Assembly (NCBI GenBank): GCA_947166345.1
Contig: CAMVDU010000026.1
Span: forward strand, 1 to 34,013
From: an uncultured Prevotellaceae bacterium
GTDB taxonomy: Bacteria; Bacteroidota; Bacteroidia; Bacteroidales; Bacteroidaceae
Direction of reading: 5' to 3'
Length of the DNA stretch: 34,013 bases
Each line of letters opens with the position of its first letter. The first letter of the stretch is position 1. Below the pieces are notes generated by a model that saw nothing but the letters and a program-made list of their open reading frames with translations, had not been told where the DNA came from and searched no databases. The translations under genes were made by a program, and so were the position numbers. Shown here piece after piece: positions 1 to 8,408 of this stretch.

Positions 1-341
1 GACCGTGTCTCAGTTCCAATGTGGGGGACCTTCCTCTCAGAACCCCTACTGATCGAAGGCTCGGTGGGCCGTTACCCCGCCGACTACCTAATCAGACGCA
101 TCCCCATCCCATAGCGATAAATCTTTGTTCCAAATCAAATGCTCTCAAAGGAAAACATAGGGTATTAATCCGACTTTCGCCGGGCTATGCCCTACTACGG
201 GGAAGGTTGGATACGCGTTACTCACCCGTGCGCCGGTCGCCGACAAAGTTAGCAAGCTAACTTCTCGCTGCCCCTCGACTTGCATGTGTTAAGCCTGTAG
301 CTAGCGTTCATCCTGAGCCAGGATCAAACTCTTCATTGTAA
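1..341 (-). rRNA. 16S ribosomal RNA, 5' portion (cut by window start)
   Basis: Read on the minus strand, the segment near 314-336 is the universal 16S 5' motif AGAGTTTGATCCTGGCTCAG, and positions 1-30 give the conserved ACTGAGACACGG region found about 310-340 bases into 16S. The gene is therefore transcribed leftwards out of the window and only about its first 340 bases are present. The 5' end is placed near 341 (TACAATGAAG...) by analogy with Bacteroidales 16S genes; the exact mature end is uncertain by a few bases. The 23S, 5S and any spacer tRNAs would lie outside the window. Confidence 0.97.
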
Positions 342-593
342 AATCTTTTATCTCTAGAACTAGTTCCACTAGTATGACCAGTTAAACCAGATTCCTATTA
401 ATCTGTCTCAGAACGACTATCCAGTATTCAAGAATCAAACGGTTCGTTCAATTACCCAAGAGAAATAATATTAAACATTAAAGATTAAACATTAAAACTC
501 TCGCTTCTTGTACTACTTCTTCTGTCTATGTAAAACTTTCAAAGAACTCTTGTTATTTTGCCTCACAAGGGGGCTCCCCTCGTTTAGCGGATG
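342..593 (-). promoter_or_regulatory. rRNA operon leader (with boxA-like element)
   Basis: Transcribed leader between the rrn promoter and 16S. On the minus strand positions about 537-550 read GTTCTTTGAAAGT, resembling the boxA-type antitermination signal of Bacteroidetes rrn leaders (inference from resemblance). A heptamer-type repeat, ATTAAAC/ATTAAAG, lies around 470-498, and ACTAGT is repeated near 359-373. No ORF here looks real. Confidence 0.5.
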
Positions 594-624
594 CAAAGGT
601 ACGACTATTTTCTGAACCACCAAA
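594..624 (-). promoter_or_regulatory. rrn promoter, Bacteroidetes type
   Basis: On the minus strand TTTG (621-624) and TACCTTTG (594-601) are separated by exactly 19 bp, matching the Bacteroidetes housekeeping sigma -33/-7 consensus (TTTG, 19-20 bp, TAnnTTTG). The upstream stretch (625-660) is A/T rich, like an UP element. It drives the 16S operon leftwards. Confidence 0.8.
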
Positions 625-929
625 ACTTTTTGAAGAAAAATTTCGCTTTTTAAGTGTTTTATTGCCAACTATTGATTTACATCAATTCGCCTCTCTATTT
701 ACACATTATATTATATATACGCGCGCGAAGAACAAAAAATAATATTCGGCTGGTGCAAGTCCCTTCTGGCGAATTGATGTATACCAGCCCGATATATCTA
801 AAAAAAGTTAAATACCCTATAGATAGTGTACGCCCGAAAGGTTTTTTTATTACCTTTGTCCCGATTATGCAATAACGACAACGAATTTTTTTCTATAACT
901 AACTTATTATTAACTTAAAATTAAAGCAA
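625..929. other. Intergenic region between rrn promoter and first giant surface gene
   Basis: No convincing gene: the only long frame (654-875) has no family likeness and odd composition. It holds a 14-bp inverted repeat, TACATCAATTCGCC at 678-691 and its reverse complement at 768-781, spaced 76 bp, which could form a long hairpin or a paired operator. A TACCTTTG -7 box lies at 851-858 about 70 bp before the start of the giant gene, without a clear TTTG -33 box. The last 40 bp are very A/T rich, as is usual before strongly translated Bacteroidetes genes. Confidence 0.6.
851..858 (+). promoter_or_regulatory. Candidate -7 box for giant gene 1
   Basis: TACCTTTG fits the Bacteroidetes -7 consensus. 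No TTTG lies 19-20 bp upstream, so the promoter call rests on the -7 element alone. It would leave a 5' UTR of about 65 bases. Confidence 0.4.
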
Positions 930-3900
930 ATGAAAAAGCATTTACTTACAACATGGCTCTTGAGCATCATGATGGTGCTGGGAGCAGGAAGTGCTTGGGC
1001 GCAATCCCCTTATTTTTCGCAGGACTATGAGGGAGATGGCGTGACTGCTGACTGGACTTCAAATAATACGGGTCGTTACACCGTGGATATGAATACAGTC
1101 GAGGGCAACACTTTCTTAACCGTCAACGCCGTTAGCAACGGAAATAACGGCACCGACATTACCTGCACGTCATTGGTTGACAAAGTGGCAACTGACGCAG
1201 ACTTTACCCTGGAGTTTGACCTTCAAATTACGGATGGCAACAATCAGGCTTCGTCATTCTACATCTACGACTCTGCCAATGCGGAGGCGAAACCATTCTT
1301 TTCATTGGTTGCTCCAAGCGCAAACGGCACAAAATGGAACCTTCAGGGAAGTGCTGACAATCAAGTAACTTTAGCAAAAACTACTTGGTTCTCATTCAAG
1401 ATAGCCAAAGTTGGTGCTATCACTTACCTGACTCTCAAGAACAAGAATACTGGTGACGTAATAAAAGACAAGGCCGTCATCCCAACTCTTAGCGAAGCAG
1501 GCGGCTTAGGAAAGATGGTATTCCACACTAAGCGCTATTATGCTTACATGGCCATTGACAACGTCGTACTACGCGATGTTGAAGAAGGCGATGCTCCCGT
1601 TTCGGTTCCCACCACCTATACCATTAAATATCAAGACGCAAACGGAACAACGCTGAAGGAAGATGCCGTCGTCAATTCTATTGTAGGTCTTGAAGTTTCA
1701 GCATCTTCTGATCAGACTGCCGACTTCAAAGTTGGTGAAGGTGAGACGCTGAAGAAGTGGATCTATGTTTCTGGCAACAACGTTATTACAACCGTAGAAG
1801 ACGGTGCCAGCAACATCATTACGCTTATCTATCGTGAGGCTAGTATTTTCAACTACACATTTACTGCTAAAGCAGGTGAAACACTCCTTGAGACATACGC
1901 TTCTGCTACAGGTTTTGAAAACGATAGAATTGCAGTCCCCTACCATCACTACTACAATGTGGAGGGTACACTCTACCAGAAAGATGCGACAAGCAGCGAA
2001 TATAACTATTCGTTCGTGCTTGATGCAGACAACAAAGCCGTTGGCATTTCCGACTATGCCATAACAGACAAAACTAATGTCATCTACTTCTCTGAGGCTG
2101 AAGACATTCCCACAATTAGTCACATTACCGATGGCTTACAAGCCTCACGCAACTCATTTGCAGGAGGAGGCTATGCTGCTAAAGAGATCAAACTGATCTA
2201 TCTTAACGCCGGAACATATAAGCTGACCGCTGCAGCTTATGGTGGTGCTTATACCTTCAAGTATGGCGAAAGCACCATTCTCGACATGGAGCAGGCTGGT
2301 TATTGGCGTGAACTCTCAAGTGATGAATTCACATTAACAGAGACTACTCCTATTATGTTCAAGGGTGGCAATGGTGCAACAGGTGCCCTTGACTACATCA
2401 TTATTCAAAGCGAAAATGGTAGTATTAGAGAGGCACCTAACAAGTCTATCTTCCTGGCACCTGGCCCTTGGAATGTGGACGGTGCACGCTATGCTGCTTA
2501 CACATGGAATGATAATGGCAACAAGTGGTTTGACTTTGCCGCTGCCGAGGAAGAGGGTGTTTACACCGTTGCTATTCCTGAGTATTACACTGGTTTGATT
2601 CTCGCCCGCATCAACCCGAACGGCACTGATGAAGATCCTTGGAAGAACGTATGGAACCAGACTGCCGACATCGACTTCACAGAGGTTGCTGACAGCACAC
2701 TGTTCACTATCACTGGTTGGGGAGAAGGCACGAGTCCTTATGAAACCAGCAAGTATGCTCCAACAGTGGCTCCTGTTCTAAACACCTACACTGCTACCTT
2801 TACCACCAATGCTGGTTGGGAGAAGGTCTATGCCTATGTATGGACTGGCGAAGGCCAGGACAAGGTTCTTGGTGAGTGGCCCGGCACCGAGCTGACCGCT
2901 ACTGAGGGTGTCTATGCCGTTACTATTCAGGCAGAAAATGCTCCTGAATTCATTATTTTCAACAATGGTCTTGAGAATGAAGCTCTGCAGCAGACAGCTG
3001 ACCTTGCCTTCGAGAACGGTAAGGCTTACGAGTATACTGTTGAAGAGCCTGCTATAACCGACTACACAGAGTTTATCATAAACGCCGACCTGACTGGTGA
3101 GGGTGGCTTCGATGCTACTGGCACTAAGGGTATAAGCGGTGGTATCGTGAAGGTTGGAAATGCTGCTGCTTTCGACTTCAAGCAGACTATTGCTAACCTG
3201 CCCGCTGGTAAATATAAGGTAACTGCACAGGCTGCTTACCGCTATGGTGCTGACGAGGCTGCTGAGGCTGCTGCTATTGCTGCTGAAACTGACACTAAGC
3301 TGGTTCAGCTATATGCTACTGTAGGTGAGAAGACCGTAAGCGCGAAAGTTCAGAACCGCTATGACGGCGCTTCAGAGACCGACTACGCTAACGGCAACGG
3401 TTCAGTAACCGTGAACGAGAAGTTCGTGCCTAACACTTCTGATGCTGTTAAGGCATGGTTCGATGCTGGCAAGTATGTCAATGAGGTTATCTTCAACCTG
3501 CCTGCCGACGGTGCTGTTACCATTGGTATCAATAGAACTGGTACACCAGAGTCTGACTACACCGTGATTGGTCCTTGGACGCTGACCCGTCTGGGCGACG
3601 CTGAGGAAGAGCCCGAACCCGAAGTACCCACACTCGCCAATGGCGATTTCGAAGGTGAGTACACAGTATACTCTAATCCTAGTGGAGACCGCGCTATCTA
3701 TCAGCCCGAAGGCTGGACTGTCAGCTATAATAATGGTGACTCCAACGACATGACCGCTCTGAACAGCGAGTGTCTGTCGTGGAACAACTTTGAGAACAAG
3801 CCTCAACTCAGTGAGACTGGCGGTAACAACACCTACTGGGTGCGCTTCCGTTGGGGTAACAGCGAGACGCTGACCCTCTCACAGGAGGTGACTCTGGCCG

Positions 3901-6900
3901 CAGGCACTTACAAGCTCTCTGCCGACGCTTTCTTCAACGGTGCCAACGGTGCTGCCGCTACTATCAGCGCTGCCGGACAGAGCGCTGCCATCACTGGCAA
4001 CAGCACATGGGCTAACCACAAGATTGTGTTCACCGTGACTGAGGAAGGTCCTGTGACCATTGCCCTAAACTTTATTCAGACCCAGCAGGTTGAGAACATT
4101 GCCGCATTCGACAATGTGAAGCTTGAGACCTACGATCCTATGGAAGGAGCTAAGGATGAGCTGCTGGCTGCGATTACAGCCGCTAAGGCTATCGAGACCG
4201 AGGGTAAGGCAGGCGTTGAAGAGCTGAACGCAGCTATCACCGATGCTGAGACAGCCCTGAACAATGCTGAAGCTACCGTTGAAAGTCTGAATGCTGCCAA
4301 GACAGCGCTCGCTGCTGCTATTGCAGAATTTGAAGACATCAACATCACCGTTCCTGCTCTAGCCGGATGGACAAGAGTAAGAACCACTAACATTGAGAAT
4401 ACTGCCGACAACTACTACGTATTGGTGGATGCAAATTCACTCAATTACGTAATGGCAAACGAGGCTGACCACTATCGTCCCTGCTATAAGACAGTGGCTG
4501 ATCCTGTTGCAAATCCGTCGTTCGTATGGTCACTCGAAGGCAGCGACAACACCTTCGCACTTAAGAGCTTCTCAACAGGTTCATACTTTGTTCAGGCCGA
4601 CGGTTGGAACACCTCTATGACAGGTGCTACGGGCAGTGCAACGTTCCAGTTCACTCAGAACGATGGCGTATATAGTATCAAGTGCGTGCAGAGCAATGCT
4701 CTGGTAGGTCACTGGAATGACAGCGGTGCTGCTGTGGCTGAAGATGGCGAGAACATTGCTGCCAACAAGCAGGCCAAGGACGCTCCTGGATTCTATCTGT
4801 TCGCTATGCCTAAGGCAACCTACGAGGCAGCCATTCTTGCTGCTCGCACAGAAGCAACAGCAGGTGCATCTAAGGAAAATGGTATCGATGTAACTGCATG
4901 GATTCAGAATGCCGACTGGACTGGCGACTACGGCGGCTGGGCACGTTCCGGTTCATGGGGTAATATGCAGTGGGGACAGAAGACACTGGAAGTGTGGAAC
5001 GCTACCAATGTTGTTGTGAAGCAGACACTGACAGCTGTTCCCGACGGTACCTACAAGCTGACTGCCGATGTTATCTCTGGCAATGGCGACAATAAGGTGG
5101 CCTTTGTCTACGGTACTGGCGGTGCAACCGTGAAGAGCGACGCAGTTACGGCAGAAGCCAGTGCCGGTAACTACAACACGATGTCTGCTGAGGTGGCAGG
5201 TAACACCCTGACTGCCGACAACATCGTTGTGACAGGCGGCATGCTGACCGTTGGTCTGGACATCGCTGCCGGTTGGATTGTCGCCGACAACTTCAAGCTG
5301 TACTACTATGGTGAGGATATGAGTCAGTATGCTCAGGCATACCACGATGCACTCACCGCTGCTCAGGCTATCGACGCGACCGCCCCGATGAACGGTGATG
5401 TATTGTCAGCCCTGAACACTGCCCTCACGACATACGCAAGTGTTGACGAGACCGACAAGGCTACCTTGCTGGCTGCTGCCACAGCACTTAGCACAGCTAC
5501 TGAAGCTGCCACTGCCTCTATCGCTGCCTACGCGAAGGCTGCTGAAATGCTGCCTAAGATGAAGCAACTTACTGAGGAAACCAACGTCTATACTGCTGAG
5601 GCACTCGCAAGCTACTACACACAGTGGGCTGACAAGTACGAGGCTAAAACACTGACTACAGAGGAGGCTAATGCCCTGCAGAATCCTTATACTCAGACAG
5701 GCTGGCAGCATGATGCAAACATGAAGTTCGACGACCTGCTGCTTTCTGCATGGAGCTTCGGCGATGTAAAGGCAAAGGACTATGAGACAGCACTCTACAT
5801 CAACACATGGAGTACCGAAGGTAACAACGACGGTTCTGAGTTCCGTGTTCCCTTCTTCGAGTACTGGACTAACGACGCTAACTCTCTTGGCGAGAAGACC
5901 CTGACCGCTACGATGAGCAACCTGCCCGAGGGCAAGTATAACGTCACCACTTTGGTACGCGTACGTATTAAGAATGGTGCTGAAACTCCTGCCGCTGGTA
6001 TCACTCTGCAGGCTAACGAGGGCGAGGCTGTCAACGTTACTGGCGACCAGGTTGGCGAAACTCAGATGTACTTGAAGGAAGTTACCGCTACTGGTACTGT
6101 TGCTGAGGACGGTGTGCTGAAAATCAAGTTCAACGTTGCTGCTGACAACAACATCAGCTGGCTGTCGTTCAAGAACGTGAAGTTCACGAAGGTTGAACCC
6201 GCTGAGCCAGTATACTACGTTGTTGGTACAATGAACAATTGGACTCCAAGCGATGAGTACAAGATGACTCTCAACGAAGAAGCTGAAGGCGTTGTTGAGT
6301 ACATGCTCACACTGGATCTGGAAGCTAATGCTGAGCTCAAGGTTGTGAAGGGCAATAAGGATGTTTGGTATCCCGACGGAATGGACAACAACTACGTGAT
6401 TGATGCGGATGGCACATACACCATCTACTTCCGTCCTAACTACGACGGTGGTGACGACTGGTACTACAATGTGCTCTATGTATCTAAGAAGGAGAACGCT
6501 CAGCCTGAGTTCCCAGAGAACGTTATCTACTCATGGGAGTCTCCCGAGGGCACACCTGTTGAATATGGTGGAACTATTGAACATCTCTATGGCAAGGACA
6601 ACCGTCTGAATTACCCGAACAGCGGTTACTACACCATCTGTCTGAACGGCAAAAAGGCTAATGTCAATGACACTGCGGTCGATGAAAGTAAAGACGCTGC
6701 AAGCCGCATGGTCATCACACTTGGCAATGCCGTTGCTAAGGGCGACACCATCGCTATCACTGGCTATATCACAAAGAGCTCCAGTTCGAAGTCAAGCGCT
6801 TGGATTGTCTTTGAGAATGGTGCTACTGCAGAAAGTGCAGTCTTCGGTGACGAATCGAACATCTTCGTTCCTGAAGGCGGAGAGGCTACAGGTGCTATCA

Positions 6901-7148
6901 ACACCAAGTATGTCATTGTATCTGCTGAGGCAGCTGGCAGCAAGACCATCACGCTGACTCGCGGTCAGACAGGTACCAACCTCTTTATCACGAAGTTGCA
7001 GATTATGCAATACGATCCCACTACTGGCATCAGCATTGTGAAGACTGCTATCGAGAACGGTGCTATTTACAACCTGAATGGTCAGAAGGTGAACAAGGCT
7101 CAGAAGGGTCTCTACATCATCAATGGCAAAAAGGTCGTGATTAAGTGA
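930..7148 (+). CDS. Giant secreted multidomain carbohydrate-binding-like surface protein (2072 aa)
   Basis: A signal peptide (residues 1-24, ...GAGSAWA before QS) shows export. I read the modules as follows. Residues 25-215 are a jelly-roll, lectin-like region; 225-300 a small MucBP-like beta repeat; 506-597 a module starting FLAPGPWNVDGARYAAYTW; 619-706 a CBM26-like module with YAYVW...GEWPG. Jelly-roll modules follow at 711-890, 899-1069, 1310-1460 and 1590-1750, with FIVAR-like Ala-rich helices at about 1071-1137 and 1465-1580. Residues 1760-1856 form a SusE/SusF-like starch-binding module (YYVVGTMNNWTPSDEYKMTL). The C-terminus (2045-2072, YNLNGQKVNKAQKG...GKKVVIK) resembles the tail of a type IX secretion sorting domain. 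No catalytic domain is recognised, so a glycan-binding or adhesin role at the cell surface is inferred. Module boundaries are by eye. The paralogue at 8409-14249 shares modules and tail. Confidence 0.85.
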   Translation: MKKHLLTTWLLSIMMVLGAGSAWAQSPYFSQDYEGDGVTADWTSNNTGRYTVDMNTVEGNTFLTVNAVSNGNNGTDITCTSLVDKVATDADFTLEFDLQITDGNNQASSFYIYDSANAEAKPFFSLVAPSANGTKWNLQGSADNQVTLAKTTWFSFKIAKVGAITYLTLKNKNTGDVIKDKAVIPTLSEAGGLGKMVFHTKRYYAYMAIDNVVLRDVEEGDAPVSVPTTYTIKYQDANGTTLKEDAVVNSIVGLEVSASSDQTADFKVGEGETLKKWIYVSGNNVITTVEDGASNIITLIYREASIFNYTFTAKAGETLLETYASATGFENDRIAVPYHHYYNVEGTLYQKDATSSEYNYSFVLDADNKAVGISDYAITDKTNVIYFSEAEDIPTISHITDGLQASRNSFAGGGYAAKEIKLIYLNAGTYKLTAAAYGGAYTFKYGESTILDMEQAGYWRELSSDEFTLTETTPIMFKGGNGATGALDYIIIQSENGSIREAPNKSIFLAPGPWNVDGARYAAYTWNDNGNKWFDFAAAEEEGVYTVAIPEYYTGLILARINPNGTDEDPWKNVWNQTADIDFTEVADSTLFTITGWGEGTSPYETSKYAPTVAPVLNTYTATFTTNAGWEKVYAYVWTGEGQDKVLGEWPGTELTATEGVYAVTIQAENAPEFIIFNNGLENEALQQTADLAFENGKAYEYTVEEPAITDYTEFIINADLTGEGGFDATGTKGISGGIVKVGNAAAFDFKQTIANLPAGKYKVTAQAAYRYGADEAAEAAAIAAETDTKLVQLYATVGEKTVSAKVQNRYDGASETDYANGNGSVTVNEKFVPNTSDAVKAWFDAGKYVNEVIFNLPADGAVTIGINRTGTPESDYTVIGPWTLTRLGDAEEEPEPEVPTLANGDFEGEYTVYSNPSGDRAIYQPEGWTVSYNNGDSNDMTALNSECLSWNNFENKPQLSETGGNNTYWVRFRWGNSETLTLSQEVTLAAGTYKLSADAFFNGANGAAATISAAGQSAAITGNSTWANHKIVFTVTEEGPVTIALNFIQTQQVENIAAFDNVKLETYDPMEGAKDELLAAITAAKAIETEGKAGVEELNAAITDAETALNNAEATVESLNAAKTALAAAIAEFEDINITVPALAGWTRVRTTNIENTADNYYVLVDANSLNYVMANEADHYRPCYKTVADPVANPSFVWSLEGSDNTFALKSFSTGSYFVQADGWNTSMTGATGSATFQFTQNDGVYSIKCVQSNALVGHWNDSGAAVAEDGENIAANKQAKDAPGFYLFAMPKATYEAAILAARTEATAGASKENGIDVTAWIQNADWTGDYGGWARSGSWGNMQWGQKTLEVWNATNVVVKQTLTAVPDGTYKLTADVISGNGDNKVAFVYGTGGATVKSDAVTAEASAGNYNTMSAEVAGNTLTADNIVVTGGMLTVGLDIAAGWIVADNFKLYYYGEDMSQYAQAYHDALTAAQAIDATAPMNGDVLSALNTALTTYASVDETDKATLLAAATALSTATEAATASIAAYAKAAEMLPKMKQLTEETNVYTAEALASYYTQWADKYEAKTLTTEEANALQNPYTQTGWQHDANMKFDDLLLSAWSFGDVKAKDYETALYINTWSTEGNNDGSEFRVPFFEYWTNDANSLGEKTLTATMSNLPEGKYNVTTLVRVRIKNGAETPAAGITLQANEGEAVNVTGDQVGETQMYLKEVTATGTVAEDGVLKIKFNVAADNNISWLSFKNVKFTKVEPAEPVYYVVGTMNNWTPSDEYKMTLNEEAEGVVEYMLTLDLEANAELKVVKGNKDVWYPDGMDNNYVIDADGTYTIYFRPNYDGGDDWYYNVLYVSKKENAQPEFPENVIYSWESPEGTPVEYGGTIEHLYGKDNRLNYPNSGYYTICLNGKKANVNDTAVDESKDAASRMVITLGNAVAKGDTIAITGYITKSSSSKSSAWIVFENGATAESAVFGDESNIFVPEGGEATGAINTKYVIVSAEAAGSKTITLTRGQTGTNLFITKLQIMQYDPTTGISIVKTAIENGAIYNLNGQKVNKAQKGLYIINGKKVVIK

Positions 7149-7226
7149 GAATAAAGCAAGAGCTCGCTCATGCTTTATCGAGCGTGAACGAGCTCGAGCT
7201 GAAAGCTCAAGGTCGTGATTAAGTGA
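7131..7226 (+). repeat. 18-bp direct repeat flanking a 60-bp hairpin insert at the stop codon
   Basis: AAGGTCGTGATTAAGTGA, which carries the last codons and stop of the giant gene, occurs at 7131-7148 and again at 7209-7226 (offset 78). Sequence after the second copy matches what follows the stop of the paralogue at 14249, so 7149-7208 is an extra 60 bp. The insert is full of inverted repeats: ATAAAGCA 7151-7158 with TGCTTTAT 7171-7178; GAGCTCG 7160-7166 with CGAGCTC 7189-7195; CGCTC 7165-7169 with GAGCG 7180-7184. These stems compete with one another. Confidence 0.85.
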
Positions 7227-7234
7227 ACCTCTTC

Positions 7235-7309
7235 CTCTGCGGGCAAACCGCAGAGAACGGAATAAAGGACGGCCCCCGTGCAGAAAAAGCACGGGGGCTG
7301 TTCTTTTTT
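7235..7309 (+). terminator. Tandem hairpins and rho-independent terminator of giant gene 1
   Basis: A small stem CTCTGCGG/CCGCAGAG (7235-7255) is followed by a 10-bp perfect stem GCCCCCGTGC/GCACGGGGGC (7272-7281 with 7289-7298) and a T-rich tract (7299-7309). The first hairpin is repeated after giant gene 2 at 14258-14278, so the 3' ends of the two genes are homologous. Confidence 0.9.
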
Positions 7310-7431
7310 GCCATAAAAAGCAGGCAACTATTTGGTGCTTTCATCTATTTGCACTACCATTGCACGCGATCTCAACAACATCGTCAACGGACGCCTAGTC
7401 ATTAAGTAACCCAAGGAGACACACTTTCCTA

Positions 7432-7519
7432 CCTTTTGACTTAAGTCGGAAGGTCTTTTGACTTAAGTCGAAAGATCGTTTGACTTAAGTCAAAAAGGTT
7501 TTTGACTTAAGTCAAGCGG
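7432..7519. repeat. Four-unit, 22-bp-period palindromic array (GACTTAAGTC)
   Basis: The perfect 10-bp palindrome GACTTAAGTC occurs at 7438-7447, 7460-7469, 7482-7491 and 7504-7513, exactly 22 bp apart. In the best unit the palindrome extends to TTTGACTTAAGTCAAA. The linkers vary, mostly in the outer bases. The period equals about two helical turns, so all sites face the same side of the DNA. A single GACTTAAGTC also occurs at 20398-20407 in the leader of the lipoprotein gene. Confidence 0.92.
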
Positions 7520-7737
7520 TTGCCATCTGCGTCACTTTGCCTCGCCAACTGTGTCTTCTCGCCTTGCGATGTCAGTCGCCCTGCGTTGAAGACAATAATG
7601 AAAGAATGAGAAAATGAAAGAATGAAAATGCCTTCGTTTGGGTTTTCATTATCGTTAGTTTCTTCGATGAAATCGATGATTTTGGAGAAATCCAAGCAAA
7701 GGGGGAGGAAATTGGACTAAAAAAAAGAGCGCAAATA

Positions 7738-7769
7738 TTTGGTGGTTACAATTATTCTTCTTATTTTTG
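7738..7769 (+). promoter_or_regulatory. Promoter of the small gene pair
   Basis: TTTG (7738-7741) and TATTTTTG (7762-7769) with a 20-bp spacer fit the Bacteroidetes -33/-7 consensus, 25 bp before the start of the first gene. Confidence 0.7.
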
Positions 7770-7794
7770 CAGACTGAAAACAATCTAAAATAAT

Positions 7795-8058
7795 ATGTGC
7801 ACGATAACACTCTCATATGACAAGAAGGATGCCGTAGCCCGCGAGAAGCTGGCCATCCTGCTCAGTTCAGGCCTGTTCACGCAGCTCGATGAGAGTAGCG
7901 ATTTGGACATCGACTACAGCGATCCCTGGCTCTACGAAGATCACGGTGACCTGCCGCCATTGCCTGAGGGAAAAGACAGTTTCACTCCAGAGGAAGCCTT
8001 TGATTTAATCATCAAAGACATCCGCAAGATCTATGCAGAAGATGCAGTATGTGTATAA
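7795..8058 (+). CDS. Small acidic protein, possible antitoxin (87 aa)
   Basis: I do not recognise a named family. The protein is 87 aa, strongly acidic (an Asp/Glu-rich middle, LDESSDLDIDYSDPW), and starts MCTITLSYDKKDAVAREKLAILL, which could form a beta strand and helix. Its own promoter lies just upstream, and its 3' end overlaps the next, basic gene by 26 bp. Small acidic first gene plus overlapping small basic second gene is the usual layout of type II toxin-antitoxin pairs, so an antitoxin role is inferred from context only. The pair sits alone between two giant surface genes. Confidence 0.6.
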   Translation: MCTITLSYDKKDAVAREKLAILLSSGLFTQLDESSDLDIDYSDPWLYEDHGDLPPLPEGKDSFTPEEAFDLIIKDIRKIYAEDAVCV

Positions 8059-8329
8059 GCCAAGGGCTCTGAAGAAGATTTGGGACTTCTATAGGAATGT
8101 TGCAAAGAAATACAAGAATGCCTATGATTACGACGATATGGAAAGGAATATCAGAAGTGCCGTCTTTGACGGGACCCTCATAGAGCAGTCTCTCCACCGT
8201 CGCAAACCCACACTCTCACGCTGGCAGGGATGGCACATGGCGACAAACGGGCGTTGGTATTACGCCTACACCATAGAAGGCGATACCATAGTGATACAAG
8301 ATGCTTGTCACGCACGAAACATGTACTAA
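8033..8329 (+). CDS. Small basic protein, possible RelE/ParE-like toxin (98 aa)
   Basis: 98 aa and rich in Lys/Arg. The N-terminal half is helical (KPRALKKIWDFYRNVAKKYKNAYDYDDMERNI) and the C-terminal half is beta-like (GRWYYAYTIEGDTIVIQDACHARNMY). Ending in strands with a D-x-x-H-x-R-x-x-Y motif recalls RelE/ParE-fold mRNA interferases. This is a resemblance, not a firm assignment. The start may be 8033 or the in-frame ATG at 8042; either overlaps the upstream gene, suggesting translational coupling. No DNA-binding domain is seen in either partner. Confidence 0.55.
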   Translation: MQKMQYVYKPRALKKIWDFYRNVAKKYKNAYDYDDMERNIRSAVFDGTLIEQSLHRRKPTLSRWQGWHMATNGRWYYAYTIEGDTIVIQDACHARNMY

Positions 8330-8408
8330 GAACCAAAAATCTCAAAATAACCGAGAACATTTTTTATTTTTTTATTAACCTAATTATTAACTTAAAAACT
8401 TAAACATC

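Larger units (their letters stand above)
7310..7794. other. Intergenic region carrying the 22-bp array
   Basis: About 485 bp without a convincing gene. It contains the four-unit GACTTAAGTC array (7432-7519, listed separately), possible decayed 22-bp units to about 7592 (CTGCGTC at 7527, CTGTGTC at 7549, CAGTC at 7573), a GAAAGAATGA-type simple repeat at about 7597-7630, and the promoter of the small gene pair. Confidence 0.6.

Noticed and set aside
1..341. 16S pseudogene
   Set aside because: The conserved segments are intact and it stops only because the window starts here.
654..875. 73-aa frame upstream of the first giant gene
   Set aside because: No family likeness, odd composition, and it overlaps an inverted repeat and a -7 box.
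7223..7405. 60-aa frame across the terminator after giant gene 1
   Set aside because: It translates a duplicated gene end and a terminator stem.
7432..7519. CRISPR array
   Set aside because: Units are 22 bp in total with no unique spacers of 25-40 bp, and no cas genes are present.
7507..7695. 62-aa minus-strand frame beside the 22-bp array
   Set aside because: It covers degenerate array units and a simple repeat, with no family likeness and no promoter.
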